Shown: positions 6,953 through 14,999 of the stretch, in pieces
Numbering within the stretch: the stretch's first letter is position 1
How the letters are laid out: the number at the start of each line of letters is the position of its first letter
Source of the DNA: Roseburia_C sp900315735
Lineage (GTDB): Bacteria > Bacillota > Clostridia > Lachnospirales > Lachnospiraceae
Strand: one strand, 5' to 3'
NCBI GenBank assembly: GCA_052118425.1
Contig: JBQKHF010000041.1
Length of the DNA: 25,760 nucleotides
Position numbers and translations under genes: made by a program
Notes under the pieces: model-generated
What the model was told of the DNA's origin: nothing
The model's input: only the letters and a program-made list of their open reading frames with translations
Database searches by the model: none

Positions 6953-6979
6953 AAAAGAACCGGTGTAAAAACCAGTTCT
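6949..6979 (-). terminator. intrinsic terminator downstream of lysR
   Basis: On the minus strand AGAACTGGT (6971-6979) pairs with ACCGGTTCT (6956-6964) through one U-G pair, with a 6-base loop and a run of seven T. The wobble pair works only on this strand, which fixes its direction. Confidence 0.85.
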
Positions 6980-6996
6980 CTGCTTCTTACTTTCTG

Positions 6997-7025
6997 ATTA
7001 TACCGAATCAGATGTTATAAGTAAA
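6997..7025 (-). promoter_or_regulatory. candidate promoter upstream of purA, overlapped by a dyad
   Basis: A perfect -10 TATAAT (6997-7002) lies 17 bases after a weak -35 TTTACT (7020-7025). An inverted repeat TCTGATT-N6-AATCAGA covers the -10. The lysR terminator lies just downstream, so a transcript from here would have to pass it to reach purA. Confidence 0.35.
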
Positions 7026-7054
7026 GTCAATATTCCTTATACTTGGCATAAGTT

Positions 7055-7942
7055 TTACTTATGTTGTAGTAATTTCAATAATTTTTCTGCTGCTGCAGTC
7101 AGTGGAACCCGGTCATCCGAAACGATACAGAACTGTCTGGCAGGAATCTTCTTATTAAAAGTAATCTGAAACAGTTCCCCTTTGTCAATCTCTTCCTGGG
7201 CAAAATTCCTGACCACGTTGGCTATGCCAAGACTCCTTTTTGCAAACTGTATCAGCATATCACTGGTAGCAAGTTCTATCTCCGGATGAATCACCACGCC
7301 CTCTCCCAGCAGAAACTCTTCTACATACTTTCTGGTAGAGGTATTTCCCTCCAGGCACATAACCGGCAGATGCTCCAGTTCTTTATAACTTAATTTACCG
7401 CCTTTTAAATATTCAAATTTTCTTCCTGCCACAAAGACATCCTCTATCTCCCGCACCGGAATCACATGCATATTCTTGGTTGTCTCCATAGGCGTACTGA
7501 CTACACCAAAATCAATTCTTCCACTCTGCAGATATTTTAAGGTCTCCGGCGTCGGTGCATTGGTAACCGTAATCTTAATTTTCGGATACTGCTCATGAAA
7601 CTGTTCCAGATAAGAAAGCAGATAAAACTGCAGTGTCATATCGCTGGCTCCGATACATACTTCTCCGCTGGTCAGCTCCTGCATTTCAAGGAATTTGCGT
7701 TCGCCTTCCCGGATGGTCTCATAGCCCCGCTGCACATAGCCGTAAAGTGTCTGCCCCTCTGCAGTCAGACGCACCCCTCTGGATGTCCGCATGAAAAGGG
7801 TGGTTCCCAGCTCCCGCTCCAAATTACGGATTGCCTGGGACACTGCCGGCTGTGAAACATTCAGTTCTTCTGCTGCCAATGTAATACTGTGAAGTTTTCC
7901 TACATAATAAAAAAATTTGTAATATTCTAAATTCGTATTCAT
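7055..7942 (-). CDS. LysR-family transcriptional regulator
   Basis: The 295-aa protein has the LysR winged HTH at residues 1-65 (FFYYVGKLHSITLAAEELNV, then SQPAVSQAIRNLERELG and LFMRTSRGVRLTAEG), followed by the two-lobed effector-binding domain of periplasmic-binding-protein type (about 90-295). It is of full family length. LysR regulators usually control the divergent gene, here the MATE transporter whose start lies 149 bases away, and repress themselves. No Shine-Dalgarno sequence precedes the ATG; an extended -10 (TGGTATAAT) ends six bases before it, so the transcript should begin at or next to the start codon. The effector is unknown. A terminator at 6949-6979 closes the gene. Confidence 0.95.
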   Translation of the reverse strand: MNTNLEYYKFFYYVGKLHSITLAAEELNVSQPAVSQAIRNLERELGTTLFMRTSRGVRLTAEGQTLYGYVQRGYETIREGERKFLEMQELTSGEVCIGASDMTLQFYLLSYLEQFHEQYPKIKITVTNAPTPETLKYLQSGRIDFGVVSTPMETTKNMHVIPVREIEDVFVAGRKFEYLKGGKLSYKELEHLPVMCLEGNTSTRKYVEEFLLGEGVVIHPEIELATSDMLIQFAKRSLGIANVVRNFAQEEIDKGELFQITFNKKIPARQFCIVSDDRVPLTAAAEKLLKLLQHK

Positions 7943-7948
7943 GAGCGA

Positions 7949-7957
7949 ATTATACCA
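7949..7957 (-). promoter_or_regulatory. extended -10 promoter of lysR, apparently leaderless
   Basis: On the minus strand TGG-TATAAT occupies 7949-7957 and only six bases separate it from the ATG at 7942. The normal start site would therefore be the A of the ATG. No good -35 is seen, as is usual for extended -10 promoters. Confidence 0.6.
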
Positions 7958-7973
7958 TAATTGGATTGATTTT

Positions 7974-8006
7974 TACATTGTCATTTTTATTTTACCAATG
8001 TATACT
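7974..8006 (+). promoter_or_regulatory. sigma-A promoter of the MATE gene with overlapping operator-like dyad
   Basis: The -35 TTGTCA (7978-7983) and -10 TATACT (8001-8006) are exactly 17 bases apart. A 7-bp perfect inverted repeat TACATTG (7974-7980) / CAATGTA (7996-8002) with 15-base spacing spans the promoter. The dyad is a likely binding site for the adjacent LysR protein or another regulator; occupation would block RNA polymerase. Confidence 0.7.
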
Positions 8007-8091
8007 AATCCCGTTTCCTAAGAATATAGTACTTTTTTCTCATATAGTGCAGAATATTTTCTGCAAAATTTTTTGAAAGGAGCTTATAATT

Positions 8092-9441
8092 ATGACGAAA
8101 GATATGACAATCGGAAATCCACTGAAATTAATCCTTCTCTTCTCACTTCCTGTATTGTTCGGGAATCTGTTCCAGCAGTTCTACAGCATGGTAGATACGA
8201 TTATTGTAGGACAGTTTTTAGGAGAAGATGCCCTGGCTGCTGTAGGTGCAACCGGTTCTATTATGTTTCTGGTGCTTGGTTTTGCATCCGGACTTGCCCA
8301 GGGATTCGGTGTTATGGTATCACAGGCTTTCGGTGCAAAGGATGAAAGCCGTTTAAAGCATATTGTTGCTTTATCCTTCCTCTTAACCATAATCATTTCC
8401 GTGATTCTTACCGCATTGACTGTTACTACTTCCCGGGAGCTTTTAATCTTTATGAACACACCGGATAATATTCTTGATATGGCAGACTCTTATATCCGGG
8501 TTATCTTCTGGGGTATCATTACCAGTATGATGTACAATGTTGTTTCCGGAATTTTAAGAGGTGTTGGTGACAGCAAGACTCCATTATACTTCCTTCTGTT
8601 TTCCTCCGCTCTTAATATTGTGCTGGATTTATTCTGTATTGTAACTTTAAAATTAAATGTTGCAGGTGCTGCATATGCCACCGTAATCTCACAGGGTATT
8701 TCCGCTGTTCTCTGTCTTATTTATATGTACCGTAAATTCACGATTCTCCGCACCAGAAAAAGTGATTACTACATCGACCGCGTGACAACCGCCCAGATGA
8801 TGGGACTTGGTATCCCGATGGCTTTGAACTACTCTCTGATAGCTGTTGGTTCCATGATTCTTCAGTCTGCAGTAAATGTATTTGGTTCCAGTGCTGTTGC
8901 AGCCTTTACTGCTGCATCCAAGGTAGAACAGATTTCTACCCAGCCAATGCCGGCTCTTGGAACCACAATGTCTACTTACTGTGGTCAGAACTTAGGTGCC
9001 GGAAAATATGACCGCATCTTCGATGGCATGAAGAAGGCCTTTGGAATCGCCCTTGGAACTGTTGCAATTGCTGCATTCATCTGTACTGTATTTGGCCGTT
9101 CCATTGTTTCCCTTTTCTTAAGCGAACCGACGGAAGCCATTTACAGTTATGCCACACAGTACTTAAATACCATCAGCTGCTTTTTCTTCTTTCTTGCTCT
9201 TATTTACCTTTATCGTACTTCTTTGCAGGGACTTGGAAAAGGTATCATGCCTATGGTCAGCGGTATCTTTGAAATGATTTGCCGTGTCGGTGTCGTATGG
9301 CTCCTTTTAAATCCATATGGATACTGGTCAGTCCGTCTGGCAAGTCCGGTAGCATGGATTGGTGCCGGTGTACCACTTATGATTTCCTATCTTGTTTGGA
9401 AGAACCGGAAAAAGAAACAGCTCCGCAGTCAGGCTGTATAA
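8092..9441 (+). CDS. MATE-family multidrug/cation efflux transporter
   Basis: The 449-aa integral membrane protein has about 12 hydrophobic segments in two homologous halves, with the family's N-terminal pattern LFGNLFQQFYSMVDTIIVGQF, the SGLAQGFGVMVSQAFGAKD turn, and in the second half MALNYSLIAVGSMILQSAVN and MSTYCGQNLGAGK. Such proteins export drugs or metabolites in exchange for sodium or protons; substrate cannot be predicted. The start follows a GAAAGGAGC ribosome binding site. It has its own strong promoter (7978-8006), diverges from lysR and ends at a strong terminator (9477-9514), so it is monocistronic and probably LysR-controlled. Confidence 0.96.
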   Translation: MTKDMTIGNPLKLILLFSLPVLFGNLFQQFYSMVDTIIVGQFLGEDALAAVGATGSIMFLVLGFASGLAQGFGVMVSQAFGAKDESRLKHIVALSFLLTIIISVILTALTVTTSRELLIFMNTPDNILDMADSYIRVIFWGIITSMMYNVVSGILRGVGDSKTPLYFLLFSSALNIVLDLFCIVTLKLNVAGAAYATVISQGISAVLCLIYMYRKFTILRTRKSDYYIDRVTTAQMMGLGIPMALNYSLIAVGSMILQSAVNVFGSSAVAAFTAASKVEQISTQPMPALGTTMSTYCGQNLGAGKYDRIFDGMKKAFGIALGTVAIAAFICTVFGRSIVSLFLSEPTEAIYSYATQYLNTISCFFFFLALIYLYRTSLQGLGKGIMPMVSGIFEMICRVGVVWLLLNPYGYWSVRLASPVAWIGAGVPLMISYLVWKNRKKKQLRSQAV

Positions 9442-9476
9442 AATTCTGAGCCTGCAATGCTGCAGCACGCAGAAAA

Positions 9477-9523
9477 GAAGCCCCATCCTCTGAATAATCA
9501 GACGATGGGGCTTCTACTTATTT
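9477..9523 (+). terminator. intrinsic terminator of the MATE gene
   Basis: GAAGCCCCATC (9477-9487) pairs with GATGGGGCTTC (9504-9514), and the interior TCTGA-ATAA-TCAGA continues the stem past a C-C mismatch. TACTTATTT follows. Repeat copy C starts at once behind it. Confidence 0.9.
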
Positions 9524-9615
9524 ACGCGAGTAGCGAGAAAAATCGCATGCTTGCATGCAGATTTGGTGAGCACCGTGATAACTCGAGAAACTCGCAAAGC
9601 GTGTTTCTCGTAGTT
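9521..9615 (+). repeat. terminator-linked palindromic repeat, copy C
   Basis: This copy lies on the plus strand between convergent genes and matches copy B (minus strand) at all but two of about 92 positions. It shows the same two hairpins: AAATC-GCATGC-TT-GCATGC-A-GATTT near 9540-9564 and the CGAGAAACTCGC stem at about 9583-9610. As in A and B, it starts immediately after a terminator of the upstream gene and in the same relative orientation. Confidence 0.85.
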
Positions 9616-9642
9616 TACTTATTACTTATTTCATATTCCAGT

Positions 9643-10434
9643 TTATGCAACCGGATTTCCGCACTTGGTACAAAACTTATTTCCAGCTACAAGCGGAGCA
9701 CCACATTTACTGCATACCGGCTGTACTGGCTGCTGTGGCTGTACTGGCTGGCTCTGGAACTGCCCCTGCTGTGGCGGCATTGGCTGTCCCTGGAACTGTC
9801 CCTGCTGCTGTGGCGGCATTGGCTGTCCCTGGAACTGTCCCTGCTGCTGTGGCGGCATTGGCTGTCCCTGGAACTGTCCCTGCTGTGGTGGCACATTTCC
9901 ATACATATTCTGCTGTGGCATTCCCTGATATCCGTTCATCATTTTCTGTCTGATTAATGGTTTCTCAGCCTGAAGTACGTTGATAATAATCAACAAATCC
10001 AGCACTACAATTGCCAGAATAAACAATATATTAAATATAAATCCGGCTGTAACTTTCGCTGTACAGTAATTATCTGTTGCTTCCTTATTTACTCCGACGC
10101 AAAGTGCAATCCAGAAAATAAAGTCAACAACTGCACAGCTTCCGGATGCGATTGCAGCAATTTTGTCTTTTAATACGCTCTTTAAGCACCAGAGAGCCAG
10201 CATAGCGATTGGAAGCAGCAGCATTATAATGCAGATTACTTTTGGATCTGTTACACTTTCGCCTTCTATCTTAATACCTGTCATAGCTTTAAAAGCACTA
10301 ATTTTAATATTTCCATATCCAGCACAGGATACCATAAATGATGGTACAAAGAAAAATACCATTAATAAAATAGATAACAGACGAATGATATTTTTCACAT
10401 GAATGTGCTTTGTAAAATCATTTCCAGAATTCAT
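9643..10434 (-). CDS. four-helix membrane protein with Gln-rich repeats and C-terminal zinc ribbon
   Basis: No named family recognised. The 263-aa protein has about four transmembrane helices (roughly 16-37, 64-84, 91-115, 129-152), then a cytoplasmic tail of three 13-residue repeats of the form QGQFQGQPMPPQQ (nucleotides about 9735-9890), and a C-terminal zinc ribbon CSKCGAPLVAGNKFCTKCG. It starts 11 bases after the neighbouring gene's stop with an AAAGGAG site overlapping that stop, so both are in one operon driven from 12197-12225. The tail repeat is shared with the upstream protein. A zinc-ribbon-plus-TM build suggests a membrane scaffold or sensor, but that is inference. Confidence 0.85.
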   Translation of the reverse strand: MNSGNDFTKHIHVKNIIRLLSILLMVFFFVPSFMVSCAGYGNIKISAFKAMTGIKIEGESVTDPKVICIIMLLLPIAMLALWCLKSVLKDKIAAIASGSCAVVDFIFWIALCVGVNKEATDNYCTAKVTAGFIFNILFILAIVVLDLLIIINVLQAEKPLIRQKMMNGYQGMPQQNMYGNVPPQQGQFQGQPMPPQQQGQFQGQPMPPQQQGQFQGQPMPPQQGQFQSQPVQPQQPVQPVCSKCGAPLVAGNKFCTKCGNPVA

Positions 10435-10445
10435 TTCCTTCTCCT

Positions 10446-12125
10446 TTAGTTTCCAAACTGAGTTAAATTATCAGTTACTTCGTAAGTATAATCAACCTTC
10501 TGAGTTACAACCAGATCATTAAACATCTGTGCCCCATCTGTATAACCCTCAACATTATCCCATCCATCATCATACTCTAAATCAGTATATCCTTCGATAT
10601 CACCATATGTATTAAAGCTCTGGCTTCCATCGGATAATGCCATAATATTTGTATATTTTACCGGGAAGTATACTACAGTCGGCTCAAATGCATTTTCTGC
10701 ACTGGTTACAGTTGATGAAAATACCAGATAAAGAACATTGGTATCACCCCATGTATCACTGTTCTTTGCAACCAGATAATAAGAACCTTCATAGCTGAAT
10801 CCGGAATTTCCAATATAGGAATTGTTATTTGCAAAATATGCATCTAACACATCTGTTGCTTCATTTTTCATAGAATCCAGATTCTCTGCTGAAATATCTG
10901 CAGCAGATGTTACATAAGAATCTACTCCGGATACAGTATATTCTTTTGATGTCTGTGTGAATTTGTAACCATTTGCCAATGCATTCTCTTCTGACTCATC
11001 AACTGTTAAAGTTACGGTATCACCAACATCAAGGCTGTCATAATCTTCAAAATTGAACCACAGATAACGTAAGTAATCATCATCTGAATTATTGGTCCAG
11101 TTTGGATATACATAAGGTGGTGTTCCTGAGAAGGTTACCTCGATATCTTCAAACGGATCAACTTCTTTTACTTCTTCCAGTCCTTCTACTGTAAATTCCT
11201 GTTCTTTGGAAAGAATTTTAACTCCTGCTTTTTTCTCATAATCTTCATTCCATGAAGCAGTAACGGTTACCACATCACCATTTGACAGGTCTGAATCCGG
11301 TTTCACATCAAAAGTAATACTGTCAATCAAATCCCAGTTACTACTTCCCATCAAACCTGTGAGGTCACTCCAGTCAAGGTCATCAAGAGATTTTACATTT
11401 TTAAGTTTCTTTCCCTGTGCCTTGATAACAGCTTCACTGAATCCGGTCTCGTCGAAATCAACATATGCTGTTCCTGCTGTTTCATATCCGTTATACTCTA
11501 CAGAAATATAATCGTTGATATTTACTTTCTTTTTCTGATTCTTCACTACCACAAGTGCAACAATTGCAACTACTACAACTGCAATGACTGCAATAAGCAA
11601 TGCCCATAACTGTTTCGTCATCTTAAATGGTTTCTTAGGCGGGCGTGCCTGCTGTGGCTGTCCCTGGAACTGTCCCTGCTGCGGCTGTCCCTGGAACTGT
11701 CCCTGCTGTGGTCTTCCCTGGAACTGTCCCTGCTGTGGTCTTCCCTGGAACTGTCCCTGCTGCGGCTGTCCCTGGAACTGTCCCTGCTGTGGTCTTCCCT
11801 GGAACTGTCCCTGCTGCGGCTGTCCCTGGAACTGTCCCTGCTGCGGCTGACTCTGGAACTGTCCCTGCTGCGGCTGACTCTGGAACTGTCCCTGCTGCGG
11901 CTGTCCCTGTACCGGTGCTGCCTGTTCTGCCGGCTGTTCCTGTACCGGTGTTTCCTGCTCTGCCGGCTGTTCCTGTACCGGTGTTTCCTGCTCTGCCGGC
12001 TGTTCCTGTACCGGTGCTGCCTGCTCTGCCGGCTGTTCCGTCTCCCCTTTTAATTTCTGGCCACAATTCGGGCAAAAATCTGCATCATCACCCACTTGTG
12101 TGCCACAATTTCCACAAAATGCCAT
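10446..12125 (-). CDS. zinc-ribbon membrane protein with Gln-rich repeats and large extracellular region
   Basis: The 559-aa protein has an N-terminal zinc ribbon (CGNCGTQVGDDADFCPNCG, residues 4-22), four 11-residue repeats of EQPAEQETPVQ type (about 29-73), nine 9-residue repeats of QGQFQGQPQ type (about 74-159), one transmembrane helix (173-194) and an extracellular part of about 360 residues. The outer part includes two segments resembling Ig-like or YdgA-like folds, each with VTLTV/VTVTA strands, and a Tyr/Asp-rich end. I chose the ATG at 12125, nine bases after AAGGAGG; the earlier ATG at 12152 is 27 bases upstream of that site. The product may sense or bind something outside and signal through the ribbon, but the function is unknown. 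Confidence 0.85.
   Translation of the reverse strand: MAFCGNCGTQVGDDADFCPNCGQKLKGETEQPAEQAAPVQEQPAEQETPVQEQPAEQETPVQEQPAEQAAPVQGQPQQGQFQSQPQQGQFQSQPQQGQFQGQPQQGQFQGRPQQGQFQGQPQQGQFQGRPQQGQFQGRPQQGQFQGQPQQGQFQGQPQQARPPKKPFKMTKQLWALLIAVIAVVVVAIVALVVVKNQKKKVNINDYISVEYNGYETAGTAYVDFDETGFSEAVIKAQGKKLKNVKSLDDLDWSDLTGLMGSSNWDLIDSITFDVKPDSDLSNGDVVTVTASWNEDYEKKAGVKILSKEQEFTVEGLEEVKEVDPFEDIEVTFSGTPPYVYPNWTNNSDDDYLRYLWFNFEDYDSLDVGDTVTLTVDESEENALANGYKFTQTSKEYTVSGVDSYVTSAADISAENLDSMKNEATDVLDAYFANNNSYIGNSGFSYEGSYYLVAKNSDTWGDTNVLYLVFSSTVTSAENAFEPTVVYFPVKYTNIMALSDGSQSFNTYGDIEGYTDLEYDDGWDNVEGYTDGAQMFNDLVVTQKVDYTYEVTDNLTQFGN
11649..12041 (-). repeat. two tandem coding repeat arrays (33-bp and 27-bp units)
   Basis: Within the gene at 10446-12125, about 12041-11907 holds four 33-bp units and about 11906-11649 nine 27-bp units (CTGTCCCTGGAACTGTCCCT on the plus strand). 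The same 20-base core recurs in 39-bp units in the next gene at 9735-9890. Array length could vary by slippage or by recombination between the two genes. Confidence 0.85.
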
Positions 12126-12196
12126 TTTCATTTTCCTCCTTGGTTTTACCATGATATGTTACTTGCTTTTATGCATTAACAAGTTAAACTATTTCA

Positions 12197-12225
12197 ATTT
12201 TACACAATATTTTGTGGTTGGTCAA
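12197..12225 (-). promoter_or_regulatory. promoter of the zinc-ribbon operon
   Basis: -35 TTGACC (12220-12225) and -10 TAAAAT (12197-12202) are 17 bases apart, leaving about a 65-base leader before the ATG at 12125. Confidence 0.65.
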
Positions 12226-12256
12226 TCAATTTTACCGAGAATTTACACTTTAAATC

Positions 12257-13120
12257 TTATAATTTTCTTGCACAGGCAAGTGCTAATGCTCCCGGTCCGA
12301 TATGGCAGGATACATTTAAAGAAAGCGGATCCATCATAATGTCTGTAATCCCAAATTCTGCTTCCACTTCTTTGTGGAATTCCATCGCTGCACTTATATC
12401 TCCAGTGTATGCAATACAAAGCTGCATCTCATCCTGACACTCCTTAAAGCGGGATGCATAGTCATCTTTTACTGCTTTTATCATAATGCTTTTTGCCAGC
12501 TTTACCGTTCTGGCTTTAGCAAAAGCATCCAGCTTTTCACCCTGAATCTGTAATACCGGTTTTAATTTCAACAATGTTCCCAGTGCTGCTGCTGCCGGTG
12601 TAATTCTTCCACCTTTTTTCAGATAGTAAAGGGTATCTACCATGATATAAATGCTGGACTGGAATTTTGCATCCTCTAAAATATCTTTAATCTCTTTTCC
12701 GCTCTTGCCACTCTCCGCCAGCCTGATTGCATCAAATACGGACTGTTTCTGTGTTACAGAAATTCTCTGATTGTTTACTACAAAAACCTTGCCCTCATAC
12801 TCTTCATCTGAAGATAATGCTGTTGCTGTCTCACAGGAACTGCTCAATCCACTGGATAAAGGAATGTATACTATTTCATCATATTCTTTTAAAAGCTCAT
12901 CCCAACGGTCTGTAAGGTCTCCTACTGCCGGCATGGATGTCGAAATCTCAGCTCCATCTGTCAGATGCTCATAAAATGTATCCTGTGTCAGATTGATATC
13001 CTCAAACAGTGTTTCACCATTTATAAAAAAAGGCATTGGTAATACGCTAATCCCTAACTGCTGCGCTTCTGCCTGACGAATTCCACTGGAACTGTCTGTA
13101 AGAATAACTACCCTTCCCAT
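12257..13120 (-). CDS. DegV-family fatty-acid-binding protein
   Basis: The 287-aa protein has the DegV two-domain fold: VVILTDSSSGI at the N-terminus, MPFFINGETLFEDINLT, the conserved STSMPAVGDL in place of the usual TSQPS loop that contacts the fatty-acid carboxylate, the YIPLSSGLSSSCETA segment, and the C-terminal IGPGALALAC. Family members (FakB) hold a fatty acid for phosphorylation by the FakA kinase, feeding phospholipid synthesis; no fakA is in this window. An AAGGAGG site precedes the ATG. It has a candidate promoter at 13167-13195 with an overlapping dyad. DegV proteins with small domain differences occur in several copies in such genomes, so the specific lipid cannot be assigned. 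Confidence 0.95.
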   Translation of the reverse strand: MGRVVILTDSSSGIRQAEAQQLGISVLPMPFFINGETLFEDINLTQDTFYEHLTDGAEISTSMPAVGDLTDRWDELLKEYDEIVYIPLSSGLSSSCETATALSSDEEYEGKVFVVNNQRISVTQKQSVFDAIRLAESGKSGKEIKDILEDAKFQSSIYIMVDTLYYLKKGGRITPAAAALGTLLKLKPVLQIQGEKLDAFAKARTVKLAKSIMIKAVKDDYASRFKECQDEMQLCIAYTGDISAAMEFHKEVEAEFGITDIMMDPLSLNVSCHIGPGALALACARKL

Positions 13121-13149
13121 TTTTCTTCCTCCTTGCTATTCAGACTTCA

Positions 13150-13195
13150 TGTTACACAATGAAATAATTGTAACATATTTTGCAAATCAAAACAA
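13150..13195 (-). promoter_or_regulatory. promoter of degV with operator-like dyad
   Basis: -35 TTGTTT (13190-13195) and -10 TACAAT (13167-13172) are 17 bases apart. A perfect inverted repeat TGTTACA-N12-TGTAACA (13150-13175) covers the -10 and the expected start site, a good place for a repressor. The regulator is not identified. Confidence 0.5.
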
Positions 13196-13229
13196 CTGCC
13201 CCCAAAAACTAACATCAGGAAAAAAACTG

Positions 13230-13268
13230 CATAGCAAAACTCCTGACTGCATTATCCGCAGCCAGGAG
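13230..13268 (-). terminator. intrinsic terminator of groESL
   Basis: On the minus strand CTCCTGGCTGC (13258-13268) pairs with GCAGTCAGGAG (13240-13250) with one G-U pair and a 7-base loop, followed by TTTTGC and, further on, another T run. Confidence 0.85.
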
Positions 13269-13309
13269 CTCTCTATCCTTACTTTTCAGTATTATATTTT
13301 ATTTTCTTA

Positions 13310-14932
13310 TTACATCATTCCCATACCTGGGTTTCCTGCCGGCATTGCAGGAGCATCTTCTTTGATATTTGCTACAACAGATTCCGTTGTAAGTAATGTA
13401 GATGCTACAGATGTTGCATTCTGCAAAGCACTTCTTGTAACCTTAACCGGGTCAAGGATACCAGCTTCTACCATATCTACATATTCTTCTGTTGCTGCAT
13501 TAAATCCGATACCAGGAGCGGACTCTTTTACTTTATTAATAATAACTGCACCTTCGAGACCTGCATTTGCGGAAATGTAATACAATGGAGCCTCCAATGC
13601 CTTTAAGATAACCTTTGCACCGGTCTTCTCATCACCTTCCAATGTCTCAGCAAGCTTTGCAACCTCTTTGGATGCATGGATGTATGCAGAACCGCCACCT
13701 GCAATGATTCCTTCTTCGACTGCTGCTCTTGTTGCATTCAAAGCATCTTCCATACGAAGTTTTGCTTCTTTCATTTCTGTCTCTGTTGCAGCACCAACAC
13801 GGATAACTGCTACGCCACCTGCCAGTTTTGCAAGTCTTTCCTGTAATTTTTCTTTATCAAATTCAGATGTTGTCTCTTCAAGCTGTGCACGAATCTGGCC
13901 GATTCTTGCCTGAATTTCTTCTTTATTTCCTTCACCATCAACGATAACGGTGTTCTCTTTCTTAACCTTAACAGATTTTGCACGGCCAAGCTGTGCCATA
14001 GTAACATCTTTTAATTCCAGGCCAACTTCTTCTGAAATCACCTGACCACCGGTAAGGATAGCGATATCTTTTAACATTTCTTTTCTTCTGTCGCCATATC
14101 CTGGAGCTTTTACTGCTACTACGTTAAATGTTCCACGCAGTTTATTTACAATCAATGTAGTTAAAGCTTCACCCTCGATATCTTCGGCAATGATAAGAAG
14201 TTTGGAACCGGACTGAACAATCTGCTCTAACAGTGAAAGGATTTCCTGAATGTTGCTGATTTTCTTATCGGTAATTAAGATGTACGGTTCATCTAAAACT
14301 GCTTCCATCTTATCCATATCTGTGCACATATATGCGGAAATGTATCCACGGTCAAACTGCATACCTTCTACCAGGTCAAGCTCTGTCTGCATGGTCTTGC
14401 TCTCTTCAATGGTAATAACACCATCATTGGAAACTTTTTCCATTGCGTCTGCTACCATGTTGCCAACGCTTTCATCACCTGCGGAAATAGATGCAACTTT
14501 TGCAATCTGGTCTTTTCCGGTTACTTTAGAAGACATTGCTGCGATTGTTTCAACTGCTTTTTCAGTTGCTTTCTTCATACCACGTCTTAAAACGATTGGG
14601 TTTGCACCAGCCTCTAAGTTCTTCATTCCTTCCTGAATCATTGCTTGTGCAAGAACAGTTGCTGTTGTAGTACCATCACCGGCGACGTCATTGGTCTTGG
14701 TTGCTACTTCTTTTACAAGCTGTGCGCCCATATTTTCGAATGCATCTTCCAATTCGATTTCTTTTGCAATGGTAACACCATCGTTTGTGATTAATGGAGC
14801 TCCATATGATTTATCCAGTACAACGTTTCTTCCTTTTGGTCCGATTGTTACTCTGACTGTATTTGCCAGTTTATCAACTCCAGCCTCTAATGCTGTTCTG
14901 GCTTCTGTTCCATATTTGATTTCCTTTGCCAT
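13310..14932 (-). CDS. groEL: 60 kDa chaperonin GroEL
   Basis: Forms the double-ring folding chamber with GroES and uses ATP to refold proteins in the cytoplasm. The 540-aa length is normal. Seen are the N-terminal TIGPKGRNVVLD and NDGVTIAKEIELED, the ATP-binding NDVAGDGTTTATVLA with catalytic Asp, the apical domain, AGGGSAYIHA, and the flexible C-terminal tail ending GNPGMGMM. An AGAGG site lies 11 bases before the ATG. It follows groES by 67 bases on the same transcript, controlled by the CIRCE operator at 15332-15358. Confidence 0.99.
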   Translation of the reverse strand: MAKEIKYGTEARTALEAGVDKLANTVRVTIGPKGRNVVLDKSYGAPLITNDGVTIAKEIELEDAFENMGAQLVKEVATKTNDVAGDGTTTATVLAQAMIQEGMKNLEAGANPIVLRRGMKKATEKAVETIAAMSSKVTGKDQIAKVASISAGDESVGNMVADAMEKVSNDGVITIEESKTMQTELDLVEGMQFDRGYISAYMCTDMDKMEAVLDEPYILITDKKISNIQEILSLLEQIVQSGSKLLIIAEDIEGEALTTLIVNKLRGTFNVVAVKAPGYGDRRKEMLKDIAILTGGQVISEEVGLELKDVTMAQLGRAKSVKVKKENTVIVDGEGNKEEIQARIGQIRAQLEETTSEFDKEKLQERLAKLAGGVAVIRVGAATETEMKEAKLRMEDALNATRAAVEEGIIAGGGSAYIHASKEVAKLAETLEGDEKTGAKVILKALEAPLYYISANAGLEGAVIINKVKESAPGIGFNAATEEYVDMVEAGILDPVKVTRSALQNATSVASTLLTTESVVANIKEDAPAMPAGNPGMGMM

Positions 14933-14999
14933 AATTTCTTACCTCTTTCTTCTATTTTCCTATTTTATTATTTGTTTTATTTACCAATTATCAATTCGA

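Noticed and set aside
9457..9957. Plus-strand open frames across the zinc-ribbon gene and repeat C
   Set aside because: They are Leu/Trp- or Cys-rich shadows of the minus-strand coding repeats and have no ribosome binding site.
11645..12041. CRISPR-like regular repeats
   Set aside because: Units of 27 and 33 bp are multiples of three, have no unique spacers and translate into clean Gln-rich repeats of a coding frame.
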